Assembly (NCBI GenBank): GCA_029990175.1 | Contig: JARKIP010000053.1 | Span: forward strand, 17,688,001 to 17,752,000 | Length of the DNA stretch: 64,000 bases | Origin: Petunia secreta | Taxonomy: Eukaryota > Streptophyta > Magnoliopsida > Solanales > Solanaceae | Direction: 5' to 3' | Part shown: positions 1 to 10,941 of the stretch, piece by piece | How positions within the stretch are numbered: position 1 is the first letter of the stretch | How the letters are laid out: the number at the start of each line of letters is the position of its first letter | The notes under the pieces: model-generated | Seen by the model: the letters and a program-made list of their open reading frames with translations, nothing else | What the model was told of the DNA's origin: nothing | Database searches by the model: none | Translations under genes and position numbers: made by a program

Positions 1-482
1 ACTTTAGCACCGTGGCAGCTTCTTTAAACGAGCTGGTTAAGAAAGACCATCCATTTGTGTGGGGAGAGTCCCAAGAAAGGGCTTTCCAAGAGTTGAAATA
101 GAGGCTTTGCTCTGCCCCGTTGTTGCAACTCCCTGACTTCGGCAAAGCATTCGAAGTCGAGTGTGATGCATCTGGAGTTGGGATTGGAGGAGTGCTGATG
201 CAAGAATTGAAGCCGATCGCTTACTTTAGCGAAAAGCTTAAGGGTGCAACCTTAAACTACTCAACGTATGACAAGGAGTTGTATGCCCTCGTTCGAGCAC
301 TCGCCCATTGGCAGCATTATTTGTGGCCTCGAGAATTTGTGATTAGAAGTGATCACGAGTCCTTGAAACATCTCTGAGGTCAGGAGAAGTTGAACCGAAG
401 GCATGCCAAGTAGGTAGAATTCATTGAAAGCTTTCCCTATGTAATTCATTACAAAAAGGGAAAAGATAATGTTGTGGCCGAT
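1..482 (+). pseudogene. gypsy pol fragment: end of RT/connection and RNase H
   Basis: The translation shows the retrotransposon RNase H fold: a first catalytic Asp in VECDASGVGIGGVL, YDKELYAL with the Glu, and the third Asp in RSDHESLKHL. The role in the living element was removal of the RNA template after reverse transcription. It is broken: TAG at 98-100 and TGA at 375-377 (CGA in the sister copy), plus a frameshift near 401-410. Both stops are C-to-T changes relative to the copy at 23640-24056, where the codons read CAG and CGA. The first bases keep an unbroken FSTVAAS-type stretch that the sister copy has lost. Confidence 0.88.
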
Positions 483-2051
483 GCGCTATCAAGGAAATTT
501 GCCTTAGCGACCACTCTCGCCTCAAGGCTCATGGGATTTGAAAGCATCAAGTCGATGTACGAAGACGATCCCAAGTTGAAATGCGTTCATGACGCAATCT
601 TGAGTGGGCGAAGGGTTGAGAAATATCAGTGGCACAATGGCTACCTCATCAAGAATGGGAGGGTTTGTGTGCCAGTGTCATCTTGAAGAGAGCTCTTAGT
701 TCGAGAAGCTCACTCCGGTGGTCTGATGGGACACTTCGGTGTCGACAAAACTCTTGGTATCTTAACCGAGCAGTTCCATTGGCCCAAAATGTGACGAGAT
801 GTGGAAAAGCTTTGCAACGCTTGTCTCGTTTGCAAGAAAGCTAAATCGAAGTCCAACCCTCATGGTTTGTATACCTCGTTTCCTATGCCTGATCGACCTT
901 GGGTTGATATATCCATGGACTTTGTGTTGGGGTTACCGAGGTCGGGGGGAGGACATGATAGCATCTTTGTTGTAGTTGACTGTTTTTCAAAAATGGCTCA
1001 CTTTATTCCTTGCAAAAAGTGTGATGATGCACAATATGTTGCTACCTTGTTTGTTTCTAATGTGTTGAAATTACATGGTGTGCCTCGTACTATTGTGAGT
1101 GATCGAGACTCAAAACTCTTGAGTCATTTTTGGAAATGTTTGTGGGATGCCCTCGGCACCAAGTTGCTATTCTCGACGTCTCACCATCCTCAGACTGATG
1201 GACAGACCGAGGTAGTTAACCGAACCTTGGGATCCTTGTTTCGAGCAATGACCAAAGGCAAGGTTGGGAACTGGGCTGATCTTCTGCCCATGATGGAGTT
1301 TGCATACAATCGAACGGTGCATCGAATGATCAATATGACCCCGTTCGAATGTGTGTATGGTTTTAATCCTTTGATTCCACTTGATTTAACCCCATTGCCT
1401 CGAGATTCTGTTCTTGATTTTGAAGGTACTCGGCGAGCCACTGCCTTGATCGAATTGCATGCAAAAGTGAAGAAGAACCTCGAGGAAGCCTATGCAAAGG
1501 TTGCATTAAAGAAAAACAAGGGGCGTAAAAAGCTGGACCTAAAGAAGAGGGATTTGGTTTGGGTTCACTTCCGAAAGGAACGCTTCCCGAACCAAAGGAA
1601 AGGAAAGTTGGCTCCTCGAGGGGATGGTCCATTTCAAGTGTTGACCAAGATCAACAACAATGCTTACGTGATCGACCTCCCTGGTGAGTATAACGTGTCC
1701 AACACCTTTAATGTTGCTGACTTAGTTCCTTGTGTTGTAGGTCAAACTTCGGAGGATGAGGAGGGCTCGATTTCGAGGACGAAATCTTCTCAAGAAGGGG
1801 AGGATGATGCAGCCCGAACACGTGCTAATCAAGTGTTCGATCCACCGAGGAGACCAATGACACGAAGCCAAGCCAAGCTGCTGCGTGATGTTTACATTCA
1901 CTTGGCCTGGTCGAAGGAAAGCAACTGCTCCGAAGCTGAGTGGCCGGGCTCAAGAACCGAAGGCGTCATCTTCAAATTTGAGCCCGAGGACAAAGTGACC
2001 GAACACCAACAAAATGTGTTCAAAGTCAAGAGAGCGTCCGAGGTCAAATGA
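483..2051 (+). pseudogene. gypsy integrase with C-terminal extension into the LTR
   Basis: Integrase of the Ty3/gypsy type, which inserts cDNA into the host genome. The zinc-binding HHCC part lies around 690-850 and is interrupted by TGA near 684 (probably TGG originally) and 791 (probably CGA). The long open part (801-2051, 416 aa) has the full DDE core: Asp40 in ISMDF, Asp101 in IVSDRDS and Glu137 in QTDGQTE, giving the expected 35-residue gap. Next come the GPFQVL and NTFNVADL motifs of the C-terminal domain, then a tail with PMTRSQAKLL that is encoded inside the LTR from 1805. I see no complete chromodomain. The two zinc-domain stops are shared with the copy at 24103-25680, so they predate the duplication. 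Confidence 0.9.
1792..1804 (+). promoter_or_regulatory. Polypurine tract
   Basis: Thirteen purines (AAGAAGGGGAGGA) lie directly before the LTR start TGATGCAGCC. This is the primer for plus-strand DNA synthesis. It is identical in the copy at 25421-25433 and in the non-autonomous element at 13327-13339. Confidence 0.9.
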
Positions 2052-2534
2052 GTTCGAGCAAGCAACCACGCACCGAAGTCAAGGCTGCCGAACACATACT
2101 TAGCTCAGCCCTGCGTGGCTTGTTTTTACTAGTCACTTGTGACTATTTACCGCTTTACCCTTAGCATAGTCTATAAATACTCCATTTCCATTTCATTGTA
2201 GAAAATTCAGTTAAGTTGTATGAAAAACATAGCAAGTGCTATTGTGAGTCTCCGATGGAGTCAAACCCCGACGTGGGCTTTTAAAGAACTTGTGTCAATC
2301 GGTGTTATTCGTTTGAACAGTTTCTTCTTGGTCATTCAATTTGCAAGAAGCGGGTCTTTCTTGAGGATTGTTGCTTAGTATAGGTGATTCTTGACCTTCA
2401 TTCGATCGAGCTTGAGACAAGTTCCTCACTATTCTTTCGAATCGAAGCAAGTTTTGTCTTGCTTCTATCTTTTATTTCTTGTTGTTTTCTTCCGTGTTTT
2501 GTGTTTCGCTAACCCCTCAGGATTGCTTGCACCA
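1805..2534 (+). repeat. 3' LTR of gypsy element (duplicated copy), 730 bp
   Basis: Starts TGATGCAGCC just after the polypurine tract and ends TTGCACCA, then CTGCT, the target duplication motif. A TATA box (CTATAAATA, 2171-2179) marks the U3/R region. The first part encodes the end of the integrase frame. By eye it is closer to the 3' LTR at 25434-26163 than to the 5' LTR at 18698-19426, as expected for a copy made after insertion. Confidence 0.92.
2171..2179 (+). promoter_or_regulatory. LTR TATA box
   Basis: CTATAAATA, followed by CTCCATTTCC, sits mid-LTR. The same box occurs at 19064-19072 and 25800-25808 in the other LTRs of the family. It is the likely core promoter of the element. Confidence 0.7.
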
Positions 2535-2756
2535 CTGCTAGATGTAAATGGTAATGGAAGTAGGCCAATTCGTTATATTTTGATGGTCGACGGATCTGCC
2601 CCGGCTTCATATGCTGCTGCAGCATCTCTTGTAGAAGTTGATGATGATCAACGAGAAGATGTTTTTAGGCCTGCGTTTGAGGATAGTGGAGATTATCCAG
2701 TGCTCGTGGCTAAAGAGGAGAGTACTGGCAGTGATGGAAGTAATGAATCTGAGTGT
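2535..2756 (+). pseudogene. MULE transposase fragment, duplicated copy
   Basis: Begins with the CTGCT target-site half and continues in the transposase frame (GNGSRPI, VDGSAPASYAAAA, DGSNESEC). It matches 26164-26385 with few changes. At about 2757 the match stops abruptly within the codons after NESEC, so this is the distal breakpoint of the segmental duplication. Only about 70 codons of the gene remain. Confidence 0.85.
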
Positions 2757-3847
2757 AATGAATACTCTCAACGGTGTCTAGGAACCGGATTAAACATAAT
2801 ATGTAACAATAAACAAATTAGCATCGAGGTAGACACGGTCATATGCAATATATAGGAGTAGCTCGTCCTATTGCGCAACAGGCCTCTTTTTTTGCCAGAG
2901 GTGGGCCTAATGATGATTGCAAAGTATATTTGCACAAAACAACAAACCCCAAAATTGATGCAACACACAACACGCCATTTTGGACGAGGTTGACTAATGG
3001 ACTTCAACATGCCAAGGATGTTAAGTCTTCCTAAGGTTTGTTGGAAGTATAATCGTGTGTTTATGTATCATCCCATGTGTTCTCAATTTACATGTTCAAT
3101 ACATGTGAATACAATTTGAGATTAGGAACTAGACAAGCAACTTTACTTCAACTCTGGTCTCCCAAAGTTCTTGATCATAATGACCTGCAAGCAAAGATTA
3201 AACTAGACTAACCCCACCTCATTTTAAAACAAATAGTCAACATAACGTTGATGCTTCAAACTACAAGTTGTTCATGAACAAAGACCATTGGGGTCGCAAA
3301 ACCCATTTTGACATTTGATCAAATTGATAAGGGATCCAAAAACTTGTAGAGGATTCGAAAACCCTTAAAGCATGGAATATGATGCATGACCCTCAAACAG
3401 TCTAAGAGAGGGAATTGACCTGGCCATTTTTTTTCAAGCGGACAACCTGAAAGAGAAAATTTTCAGGGATGTCATCTGCACGCTGAATGACTCGACCCTG
3501 GAGGTTCTTTTAGAATAATTGAGAAAGAGAAGAGGCGAAGGCCAAGAATCCTTGCGCCAACGTGAACCCCATCTCGAAAGTTTTAGAGAATGGAGGAACA
3601 TGAGCTAGATTAAAAATTTGATTCAATCAAATAAACTAAAGAAAATAGAGATATGTCACGAAAAGATGAAAGCCAATCCTGCAAAAGAAAAGGAAGAAAG
3701 GTTAGTCTCAAAAAAAGACGAGTTCCATGATAAACTTCGATCCTGCAAAAAGGAAAAGAAGAAAAAGTTAGTCTTGTAAAAAATGACTAGAAAAGAAACA
3801 AGTGAAAAATCCTAATTTCAAGTCCGTTATCGTTAGAACCAACGATA
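2757..3847 (+). other. Unassigned sequence, right part probably internal region of an old Tat/Ogre-like element
   Basis: No supportable gene. The first 280 bases hold only short ORFs. Because 3848-3865 is a primer site for the LTR on its right, the sequence just left of it is expected to be the internal region of that minus-strand element. It is purine-rich on the plus strand, contains a near-repeat (GATCCTGCAAAAGGAAAAGAAG-like at about 3676-3700 and 3740-3765), and shows no gag or pol. I cannot place the left end. Confidence 0.4.
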
Positions 3848-3865
3848 TCCCCAACGGAGTCGTCA
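3848..3865 (-). promoter_or_regulatory. tRNA-Arg-type primer binding site, decayed
   Basis: On the minus strand TGACGACTCCGTTGGGGA follows the LTR end by three bases. It differs by two bases from the Arg-type site TGGCGACTCCGCTGGGGA seen at 34404-34421. It fixes the polarity of the LTR as minus. Confidence 0.75.
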
Positions 3866-3868
3866 TTT

Positions 3869-6446
3869 TGTCGACACCCTTTTTTTCCAAGCCGGTAGGT
3901 GTTCTAAAGTCGGGTTTGATTAGGTAACTTGTTTGAGTTGGTTTTGGAGTCGCCACCTAACATATATTTTAATGAGGCATAATTAGGGCACCTACTTTGT
4001 GTTTAAGTTTGCTGAATAACTCCGGGTAGGTATACTTAGCATGCGATTCTAGGTAAGTGGTTTTAATATCCCAAAAAGAAGGTGTTAGGTACTTTTCGAG
4101 ACCACGAAAAGTTATTCCCGGCCGGACTATATAATTGGTATTCAAAAAATAAAATTAAAGTAATATCAAGTGATATAATTTTCACTATAATATACAATTT
4201 GATACATATAATTGCATTCAAAATTAAATAATAAAAAGTCCTGTCGCTATCGACTTATCTTTTAGCGAATTTCATCCAAATATACTTTGCAAAATAAAAT
4301 AAATAGTAAGTACGACAATATAAGAATTAACAAAAAATAGAACTGAATAGAGAAAATAATAATTTGAGGATATTGTCTTCTCCAAAAGCGTATTTTTTAA
4401 TGGACTTCATCCTAGTGTATATCGCCCAAAAAAAAATAGTTAGTGCGATAATAAGTAAATTTAATGAGAATAAATTAGAATAAAGTAAAGTAAACTGAAG
4501 TTAAAAAGGAAAAAAATAGCATTTTTAAAATGTTTAGGCTCAGATTGGGAGCGGATTGGGTAGGAGTTAAGGATACCGTCATGACTGCAAACACGTTGAT
4601 CGTGGTGCCATGCAAAGTGCGGATTCTGTTGCCTATTGCACTTGTTTTGCAACAAAGTTTATATCTGTGTCGTCATCCCTTATTGTATTTTCGGAGGGAC
4701 AAAAATCGTAAGGGACTATGTTGTTGCAATCAGGATGGGATTGTATTGGGCTCCAAATTGTCATTGGCCTTTGTGTAGTATCTGTTGAAAATCAGTTTAT
4801 AGCCTCAAAATTATATTTTCATAGGCTTAATGCGATATATGTTGAAACTGTACGCGTCGAGCTACATGACAAGGTAGATGGGTCAACTGCATAACCAAAT
4901 AATCTAACAATGTGACAGATCAACTGCAGCAATTATACCAAGAACGTGAACTTATTAGTCAATAAATTCCTTCGTTGACCAACAGTAAGGACAACAAGTC
5001 ACCGGAACTGCAGAACATGCTCTTCGACAAAAGACTAGTCAAGACAAGGGAAAAGAAAAAATATACGGACATAAGCTCTCAAAAGAAACCATAGCAACAA
5101 CAAATAAAACCACAGCAACAGGGCCAACGAAACATCGGAGAAAACAAACATTTTGCTGGCAAGAAAAGTGGTGAAAACAAACGTACAATGCCGCAGTCAA
5201 ACGGGGAAGAGGAACGACTGCCTGTGAGTAGTAGTGACAGTCACTGCTACTCCTCGCCCTTCCTTTTTCTTTTAGTGTTTCAGCAACAGGCATCGAGGAC
5301 AAACGTGAGAAACAGAGGGATGACTGGCTGTGGTGGTGGATTTTCAGCTAAACATCGCCGCCCACTGCTGTGGTTCCTCTCTCCACTTATGGTGTGTCTT
5401 TTCTGGTCTGTATCGAAGAGAATCCGAACCAGAACCCCTCCCCAATCTCCCTTTTCTCTTTTCATCTTGGAGTGAATGGAATAAATGTTATCGCAATTGA
5501 AAAGCCAACTCTCGGTTTAGGCGACCCTTGAACGAATAATGGCTTCACTGGTGATTTTCTGTTTTTCGTGATCTGTTCACAATGTATATGTGTGAATGTA
5601 TCTTTTTGTGTGTGTTTAATGATGCTTTTTTTTTTTATCTATGTTCGTGTCCTGTGGAGAGTGATGAAGGTGATGAGGGCTAGTATGTGTCTCTTCGTTT
5701 TGCTCTGTTTATCCGCATCCTATATAACAAGAAAGAACGAGCAACGGTCCAAAGAGAAAATTGGGAAGGGAGACTTATTATAGGGATCTGTTGACTTAGG
5801 GGAGTATGTATTTGGTATCAAAAAATGGGAAAGAGGGGATATGGGCAGATTTAATGTTAGGGATTATATATAAAAATGGAGCTACACTAATTCAAAAGAA
5901 ATTGAAATGTTGATTGGGATGTAATATTATGGATGTATTTGGTTATAAACTTTGTCCAGGTTCAAAGAGAATTTTGAAAAACTCATATAAATGAACGAAA
6001 TAAGATAATAATAAAAAAATTGGAAGGTATATCATGAATATAACTTGGAATGAGTGCATTTTAATTGGACCGATACTTGACTAAAGGTGCTGAATAAAAT
6101 GAAAATAAGTATATATTTTATATATAAAAGCAAAGAAGAATGCACACATAAAAATAATCAGGGTCAAATTAAATTAATTATGTATAAATAGTAAAAAATA
6201 ATTATAAAATTGTATTCATGCAATAAATTGCATAAATAACCACAATGTCGACATGCATTCAGCAAATAGTGCAAATTATGCAAATTACATAATATAATCA
6301 CAATTAAATATATAATATATAAATAGGGTATAACACGGATAAATACATTCTTTCTATTGCATATTTTGCTCAAACGATCAATATTGCACTTTCAAGTCAA
6401 ATACACTCAACTATAAAAAAATGAGGGACAAAATTAGGTGTCAACA
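3869..6446 (-). mobile_element. Old Tat/Ogre-like LTR (2.58 kb), minus strand
   Basis: Read on the minus strand it begins TGTTGACACCTAATTTTG (right end, 6446) and ends GGGTGTCGACA (left end, 3869), followed by a primer site. The terminal 270 bases at 3869-4140 match the end of the young Ogre-like LTR at 34130-34400, including the blocks for GGCCGGGAA, TACCCGGAGTTA, TTAGGTGGCGACTCC and AACCCGAC. The middle is too diverged to align by eye. Short ORFs inside (for example 5039-5302) look accidental. No second LTR is visible, so this is a truncated remnant. It lies inside or against the CACTA gene that resumes at 6447. Confidence 0.8.
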
Positions 6447-6682
6447 ATTATAGTATAATATCTTGTTATGTAATTTATGAAGGCATCTATGAAGAGTTTG
6501 ATGAATCGGTGGTTAGACATGAAAAAAAAATGACTAATTGTGGAGAAGGAACATCTAGGAAAAACGAGAATGATGAATATATGGATGACGTTGAAACAAG
6601 CGAGGAAGAATTTGGTTATGACGATGAGGCGAGCGAGGAAGAAGAAATAGCGGATGACCTTGAGACGAATGATGATGATTGA
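6447..6682 (+). pseudogene. Acidic C-terminal end of the upstream CACTA gene, probably TNP2-like
   Basis: One open frame, in phase with the stop TGA at 6680-6682, gives about 77 residues ending EEEEIADDLETNDDD. It includes YEGIYEEFDESVVRHEKK and runs of Asp and Glu. An acidic tail just upstream of a Transposase_24 gene is the expected position for the main CACTA transposase (tnp2/DUF4216-type). No catalytic part remains, so the name rests on position and composition. It is cut on the left by the old LTR. Confidence 0.5.
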
Positions 6683-6796
6683 CATGTTCATCGTTTGTTG
6701 TTGTTACTTTACTACAATTATTAGCACTACTTTATAAAATTATTTCATATAAATCTATAATTTGCTTATATTGTGCTTATTTTACCGATATGGCAT

Positions 6797-7527
6797 TGAT
6801 AAGATCCAAACGAGCCAAGACACTTTCCAACGTGTGCCAAGCTTGGAAGATACAAAGGACTTGAAGTCAAGAGCTTTGGAAGTGTTTCAGATGGCTTCAG
6901 CTCTAGGCCCCACGCCTAAGGAGGATGAGGGAGGCCCAGCACATCCAGGCGCCCCGCCTAGAGACCTCAATGCACAAGGATGCAAATTGCACAGGCGCTC
7001 CGCCTAGCAAGGTGTCCCGCCTAGCCAGGCCCCCGCCTGCAGGAGGCCTCCTGCATCTAGGCGCCCCTCCCAGCCTCAGCACATTCCAGGCGCCCCTCCC
7101 AGCTGCTGAACCTATGTTCTTTTACTGTTTTGCCCTACGTGGCTTATTTGATGAACCTTATTAGTAAGGGAATTTTGGTCATTGTGTAAGCTTGGGAAAC
7201 ACTATAGAAACCCAAGCATAGCTTATTTTATAGGAAGCTTGTTTAGATGAATAATTGAATATTGTGAAGAGTGTTACTCTTTGGGTTTATGAAAACCAAC
7301 CTTGAGTTTGGGACTTGTTTACATCTAGTAGATTCTAGTTGCACAACAACCCCGCCCCGATCATTCTACTTGCGGGTCCTAGTTGGCTCGAGGGTAGTTG
7401 CCTAGCGTAGGTGTTCTTGTCCTTCTCTCGGGGTGTAACGGAACTAGTTCTCCGTTGCTACTTGGGATTAGTGATCGAGTTACATCTCCTTCCTATCTTT
7501 TACTTTTTCCGCGTTTGATTCTTATCA
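6797..7527 (+). repeat. 5' LTR of the non-autonomous gypsy element, 731 bp
   Basis: Starts TGATAAGATCC and ends GATTCTTATCA, giving imperfect terminal inverted repeats. A GC-rich block of the form CAGGCGCCCCGCCTAG lies at about 6945-7105. The TATA position reads CTATAGAAA (7202-7210) where the 3' LTR has CTATAAAAA, so this promoter is probably weakened by one substitution. Confidence 0.92.
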
Positions 7528-7530
7528 GTT

Positions 7531-7542
7531 TGGTATCAGAGC
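7531..7542 (+). promoter_or_regulatory. Primer binding site, initiator Met tRNA
   Basis: TGGTATCAGAGC follows the LTR end by three bases and is complementary to the 3' end of plant initiator-Met tRNA. The next bases (AAGGTTCGGGTTT) resemble those after the primer site at 19430, supporting common descent. Confidence 0.9.
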
Positions 7543-8808
7543 AAGGTTCGGGTTTTGTTTCTACAAACCCCTGACCCTTGATTCTTCGTGTCTAGGTTAG
7601 TTTCTACTTTAGTTTTCTTGTTGTTGTTATTGAAAGAAGAAAAACACAAAAAAAATTTGAATTCGAAAATCCAAAAATTTGGTGTAATTTGTTGGTTTGT
7701 TGGATTCATGATATGGGTGTTATAGATTCTTGATCGTGGTTGAATTCCCGTTGTTTGGGTACCACAAACACTTGGATTGGTGAAGTTGAAAAATTGAAAC
7801 CCCAAAACTCCCTTAAACCCTTGCTAAACCTTGTTCATGATGATTTTGGCTTGATTCTTGGGCTGAATGGATGTTTGATTGAAAACTTGATATTGGCGAT
7901 TGATCTTAATTGAAAAACAAAAAATTTGGTACCAATTTTGTGGGATTTGAACATGTCTAACACCAAATTTGATGAATCACAATCCTTGATAAGTCCTGTT
8001 GATAAAACCTTGTGTTCTTGAGTTTCTTGGCATTGAATCTTTGATTTGATTGATTGTTTGGTTGTCAATTTGATTGGGTTTTGTTAAGTAAAATCAAAAA
8101 AAACTTTGGGTATCACTGGATTGTGAAAACAAGTTGAAAACATCGGATTTGTGGATTGAAAATCGACTTGGAACAAGTTTGGAACGAATTAGGACTGCTT
8201 AAGAGCTAGGCGCCCCGCCTAGCTTGGACGCTGCATAGGAGGTGCAAATTGCACAGGCGCCCCGCCTAGCCAGGCGCCCCGCCTGGCCAGGCCCCCCCGC
8301 CTAAGCCAGGCTCCCCGCCTAGCCAGGCCCCCGCTTGCAGGAAGCCTAGGCGCCCCTCCTGCATCTAGGCGCCCCTCCTGCAGCTGAAACTTGATGTTTG
8401 GGGTAGTTTTTCCTAAGTTTTCCTAATTCTTTGCATGTATAACATCTAGCTAGTGCTACTTTAAGTAACCATTCTACTTAATTGGTACTAGTCCTTTATT
8501 GCTTTTAGGTAACTCGTGCCTAGATAGGAGAGTAGAACTCCAAGAAGACTCGTAGAATCCTTTTAACTCAAGTCCCCACTACAAAGTGCTTAGCATTCAT
8601 TGAGTCATATCAACTCCACTCACCCCGGAGTACAATTGGCTTGTGAATAGTTGATTGAGTTGAGGATTGTTGTTCAACTACTTGAAGCTATTAGTATTCA
8701 AGTCCGAGTGAAATATCCACCACCACTAAACGAGTGATCCGAGTGAAACACTTGTGAGGGAGTGAGTGAGGTTGTTTCACTAACGATTGTCTTCTTCTTG
8801 TAGGTACA
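7543..8808 (+). other. Untranslated leader with GC-rich hairpin block
   Basis: No gene. The leader is AT-rich except for 8201-8390, a block of near-identical GC-rich palindromic units. The clearest is an inverted repeat AGCTAGGCG / CGCCTAGCT at 8204-8212 and 8216-8224 with a 3-nt loop. The same kind of block occurs in both LTRs and in the duplicated leader at about 10105-10290. The sequence just before the ATG at 8809 (TCTTCTTCTTGTAG) looks like a splice acceptor, so the leader may contain an intron. Confidence 0.7.
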
Positions 8809-9945
8809 ATGGCCAACGAAGGTCAAGATTTTGTGAAGAGTACCTTGGCTACTATCTTAGCAAAATTGGATAGTATGAGCCTAAGGATTGAAACTCTTGA
8901 AAGAAGGGCCTCAAGGGCCCGAGTTGAGAAAGGGACACCGAGTGTCCAAGTTGAAGCCGGAAGAGGCACAAGTGGTTCAACCTTTGCCCCGGAACAAGTT
9001 GTTGAGTTGCTTAGTCATCAACGGGTAAAGGAAGATCGTGGAGGAAATGAACAAGTGTTGGGCGATCCCTAACAAGTGGGCAATCCCCACCCTTTGGGCA
9101 ATCCCCAAAGGAATACTCCACTTCCAAGACCTATCCGAAATGTTCTACCTATGGATATGTTTGAGGAGGATAATCCTCATGTTTCCCTAGTTGTGAGGAG
9201 AAGCTTAGGTGCCGTATTTGTGGAGGATAGTGAGACTTTGCAAAGGGAGAATCTCTTCCATGCTAAATGCCGAGTCATGGGCCTTGTTTGTTCTATGATC
9301 ATTGACTCGGGAAGTTGTATTAACATAGTGAGCCAAACCTTGCTTTCTCAATTGAAATTACCCACTCTAAAGCATCCAAACCCATACCGTTTACAATGGT
9401 TAGGTGAGTGTGGTGAGTTGCAAGTGGTGGAGCAAGTAATGATCGAATTTAGTATTGGAAACTATAGGGACAAAATCATGTTTGATGTCGCCCCGATGCA
9501 AGCTTGCCATCTTTTGTTTGGGAGACCATGGAAATATGATAGGTGTGTAGAACATGATGGTCGGACCAACTCTTATACGGTTAAGCAAGATAGAAAGAAG
9601 TATGTGCTTATACCTTTGACTCCAAGGCAAGTAAGGGAACTGTACAAGCGAATGAAGGAGTTGAGGGAATTGGCTAAGGCAAAATCACCCTTTGTACTTG
9701 ATCCCGAGGCAAACAATTTCATTGTCTTGCCATTTCATGATGAAAATGGGAGTCACTCCACTCCAATTGAGAGAGAAAAGATAGAGAGAAGTGAGGGAGT
9801 GACCGGTGACAATCCAAGAGAGGAAAAAGGAGAGGATTTGAGGAGTGATGTGAGTGGATTGTCACCACAAACTACACTTGACTATGACGTAAAATTGAGA
9901 GAGTTGAGAGGTGAAAAAACAACTTTGGGTATCACTGGATTGTGA
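8809..9945 (+). pseudogene. Gag N terminus plus retroviral-type protease, first tandem copy
   Basis: Starts at ATG 8809 (MANEGQDF). The first 87 codons form a helical segment (ILAKLDSMSLRIETLERRAS) like that at the gag start of related elements. They end at a TAA (9070-9072) that is CAA in the second copy. From 9076 the frame runs through NPHPLGNPQ into an aspartic protease: the active-site triplet is in MIIDSGSCINIVS and a flap/ILG-like LLFGRPW follows. Capsid and zinc knuckle, which sit between these parts in the full-length family, are absent. The frame ends at a TGA created by the duplication junction, so this copy never reaches the novel region. Confidence 0.8.
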
Positions 9946-10713
9946 AAACAAGTTGATTGGGTTTGGTTGTCAATTTGATTGGGTTTTGTTAAGGAAGATC
10001 AAAAAAAACTTTGGGTATCACTGGATTGTGAAAACAAGTTGAAAACATCGGATTTGAGGATTGAAAATCGACTTGGAACTAGTTTGGAACGAATTGGGAC
10101 TGCTTAAGAGCTAGGCGCCCCGCCTAGCTTGGACGCTGCATAGGAGGTGCAAATTGCACAGGCGCCCCGCCTAGCCAGGCGCCCCACCTAACCAGGCCCC
10201 CCCACCTAAGCCAGGCTCCCTGCCTAGCCAGGCCCCCGCCTGCAGGAAGCCTAGGCGCCCCTCCTGCATCTAGGCGCCCCTCCTGCTGCTGAAACTTGAT
10301 GTTTGGGGTAGTTTTTCCTAAGTTTTCCTAATTCTTTGCATGTATAAAATCTAGCTAGTGCTACTTTAAGTAACCATTCTACTTAATTGGTACTAGTCCT
10401 TTATTGCTTTTAGGTAACTCGTGCTTAGATAGGAGAGTAGAACTCTAAGAAGACTCGTAGAATCCTTTTAACTCAAGTCCCCGCTACAAAGTGCTTAGCG
10501 TTCATTGAGTCATATCAACTCCACTCACCCCGGAGTACAATTGGCTTGTGAATAGTTGATTGAGTTGAGGATTGTTGTTCAACTACTTGAAGCTATTAGT
10601 ATTCAAGTCCGAGTAAAATATCCACCACCACTAAACGAGTGATCCGAGTGAAACACTTGTGAGGGAGTGAGTGAGGTTGTTTCACTAACGATTGTCTTCT
10701 TCTTGTAGGTACA

Positions 10714-10941
10714 ATGGCCAACGAAGGTCAAGATTTTGCGAAGAGTACCTGGGCTACTATCTTAGCAAAATTGGATAGTATGAGCCTAAGGATTGAAACT
10801 CTTGAAAGAAGGGCCTCAAGGGCCCGAGTTGAGAAAGGGACCCCGAGTGTCCAAGTTGAAGCCGGAAGAGGCACAAGTGGTTCAACCTTTGCCCCGGAAC
10901 AAGTTGTTGAGTTGCTTAGTTGCTTAGTCATCAACGGGTAA
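10714..10941 (+). pseudogene. Gag N-terminal segment, second tandem copy
   Basis: Same start as at 8809 (MANEGQDF, coiled-coil-like first 35 residues). An 8-bp duplication of TTGCTTAG at about 10918 shifts the frame, so translation ends at 10941 while the protease frame opens at 10920. Without that insertion the two would be one continuous reading frame, as they nearly are in the first copy. Confidence 0.75.

Larger units (their letters stand above)
1..2534 (+). mobile_element. Ty3/gypsy chromovirus-type element, 3' part (duplicated copy)
   Basis: This is the 3' third of a Ty3/gypsy LTR retrotransposon cut by the window start. In order it holds RNase H, integrase, a polypurine tract and one LTR. 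It is nearly identical to 23645-26163, and the match continues past the LTR into the same MULE gene sequence (2535-2756 against 26164-26385). It is therefore a segmental copy of the locus at 18421-26385 and not an independent insertion. The pol reading frame runs about 80 codons into the LTR, a layout known for CRM-type chromoviruses, but I cannot prove the lineage. Several stop codons make it inactive. Confidence 0.9.

Noticed and set aside
5039..5475. ORFs on both strands at 5039-5302, 5188-5475 and 5280-5465
   Set aside because: Inside the old Ogre-like LTR, overlapping on opposite strands, no recognisable motif.
7531..7542. tRNA-like TGGTATCAGAGC sequences (also 19430)
   Set aside because: Only the short complement of the initiator-Met tRNA 3' end right after an LTR, so primer sites, not tRNA genes.
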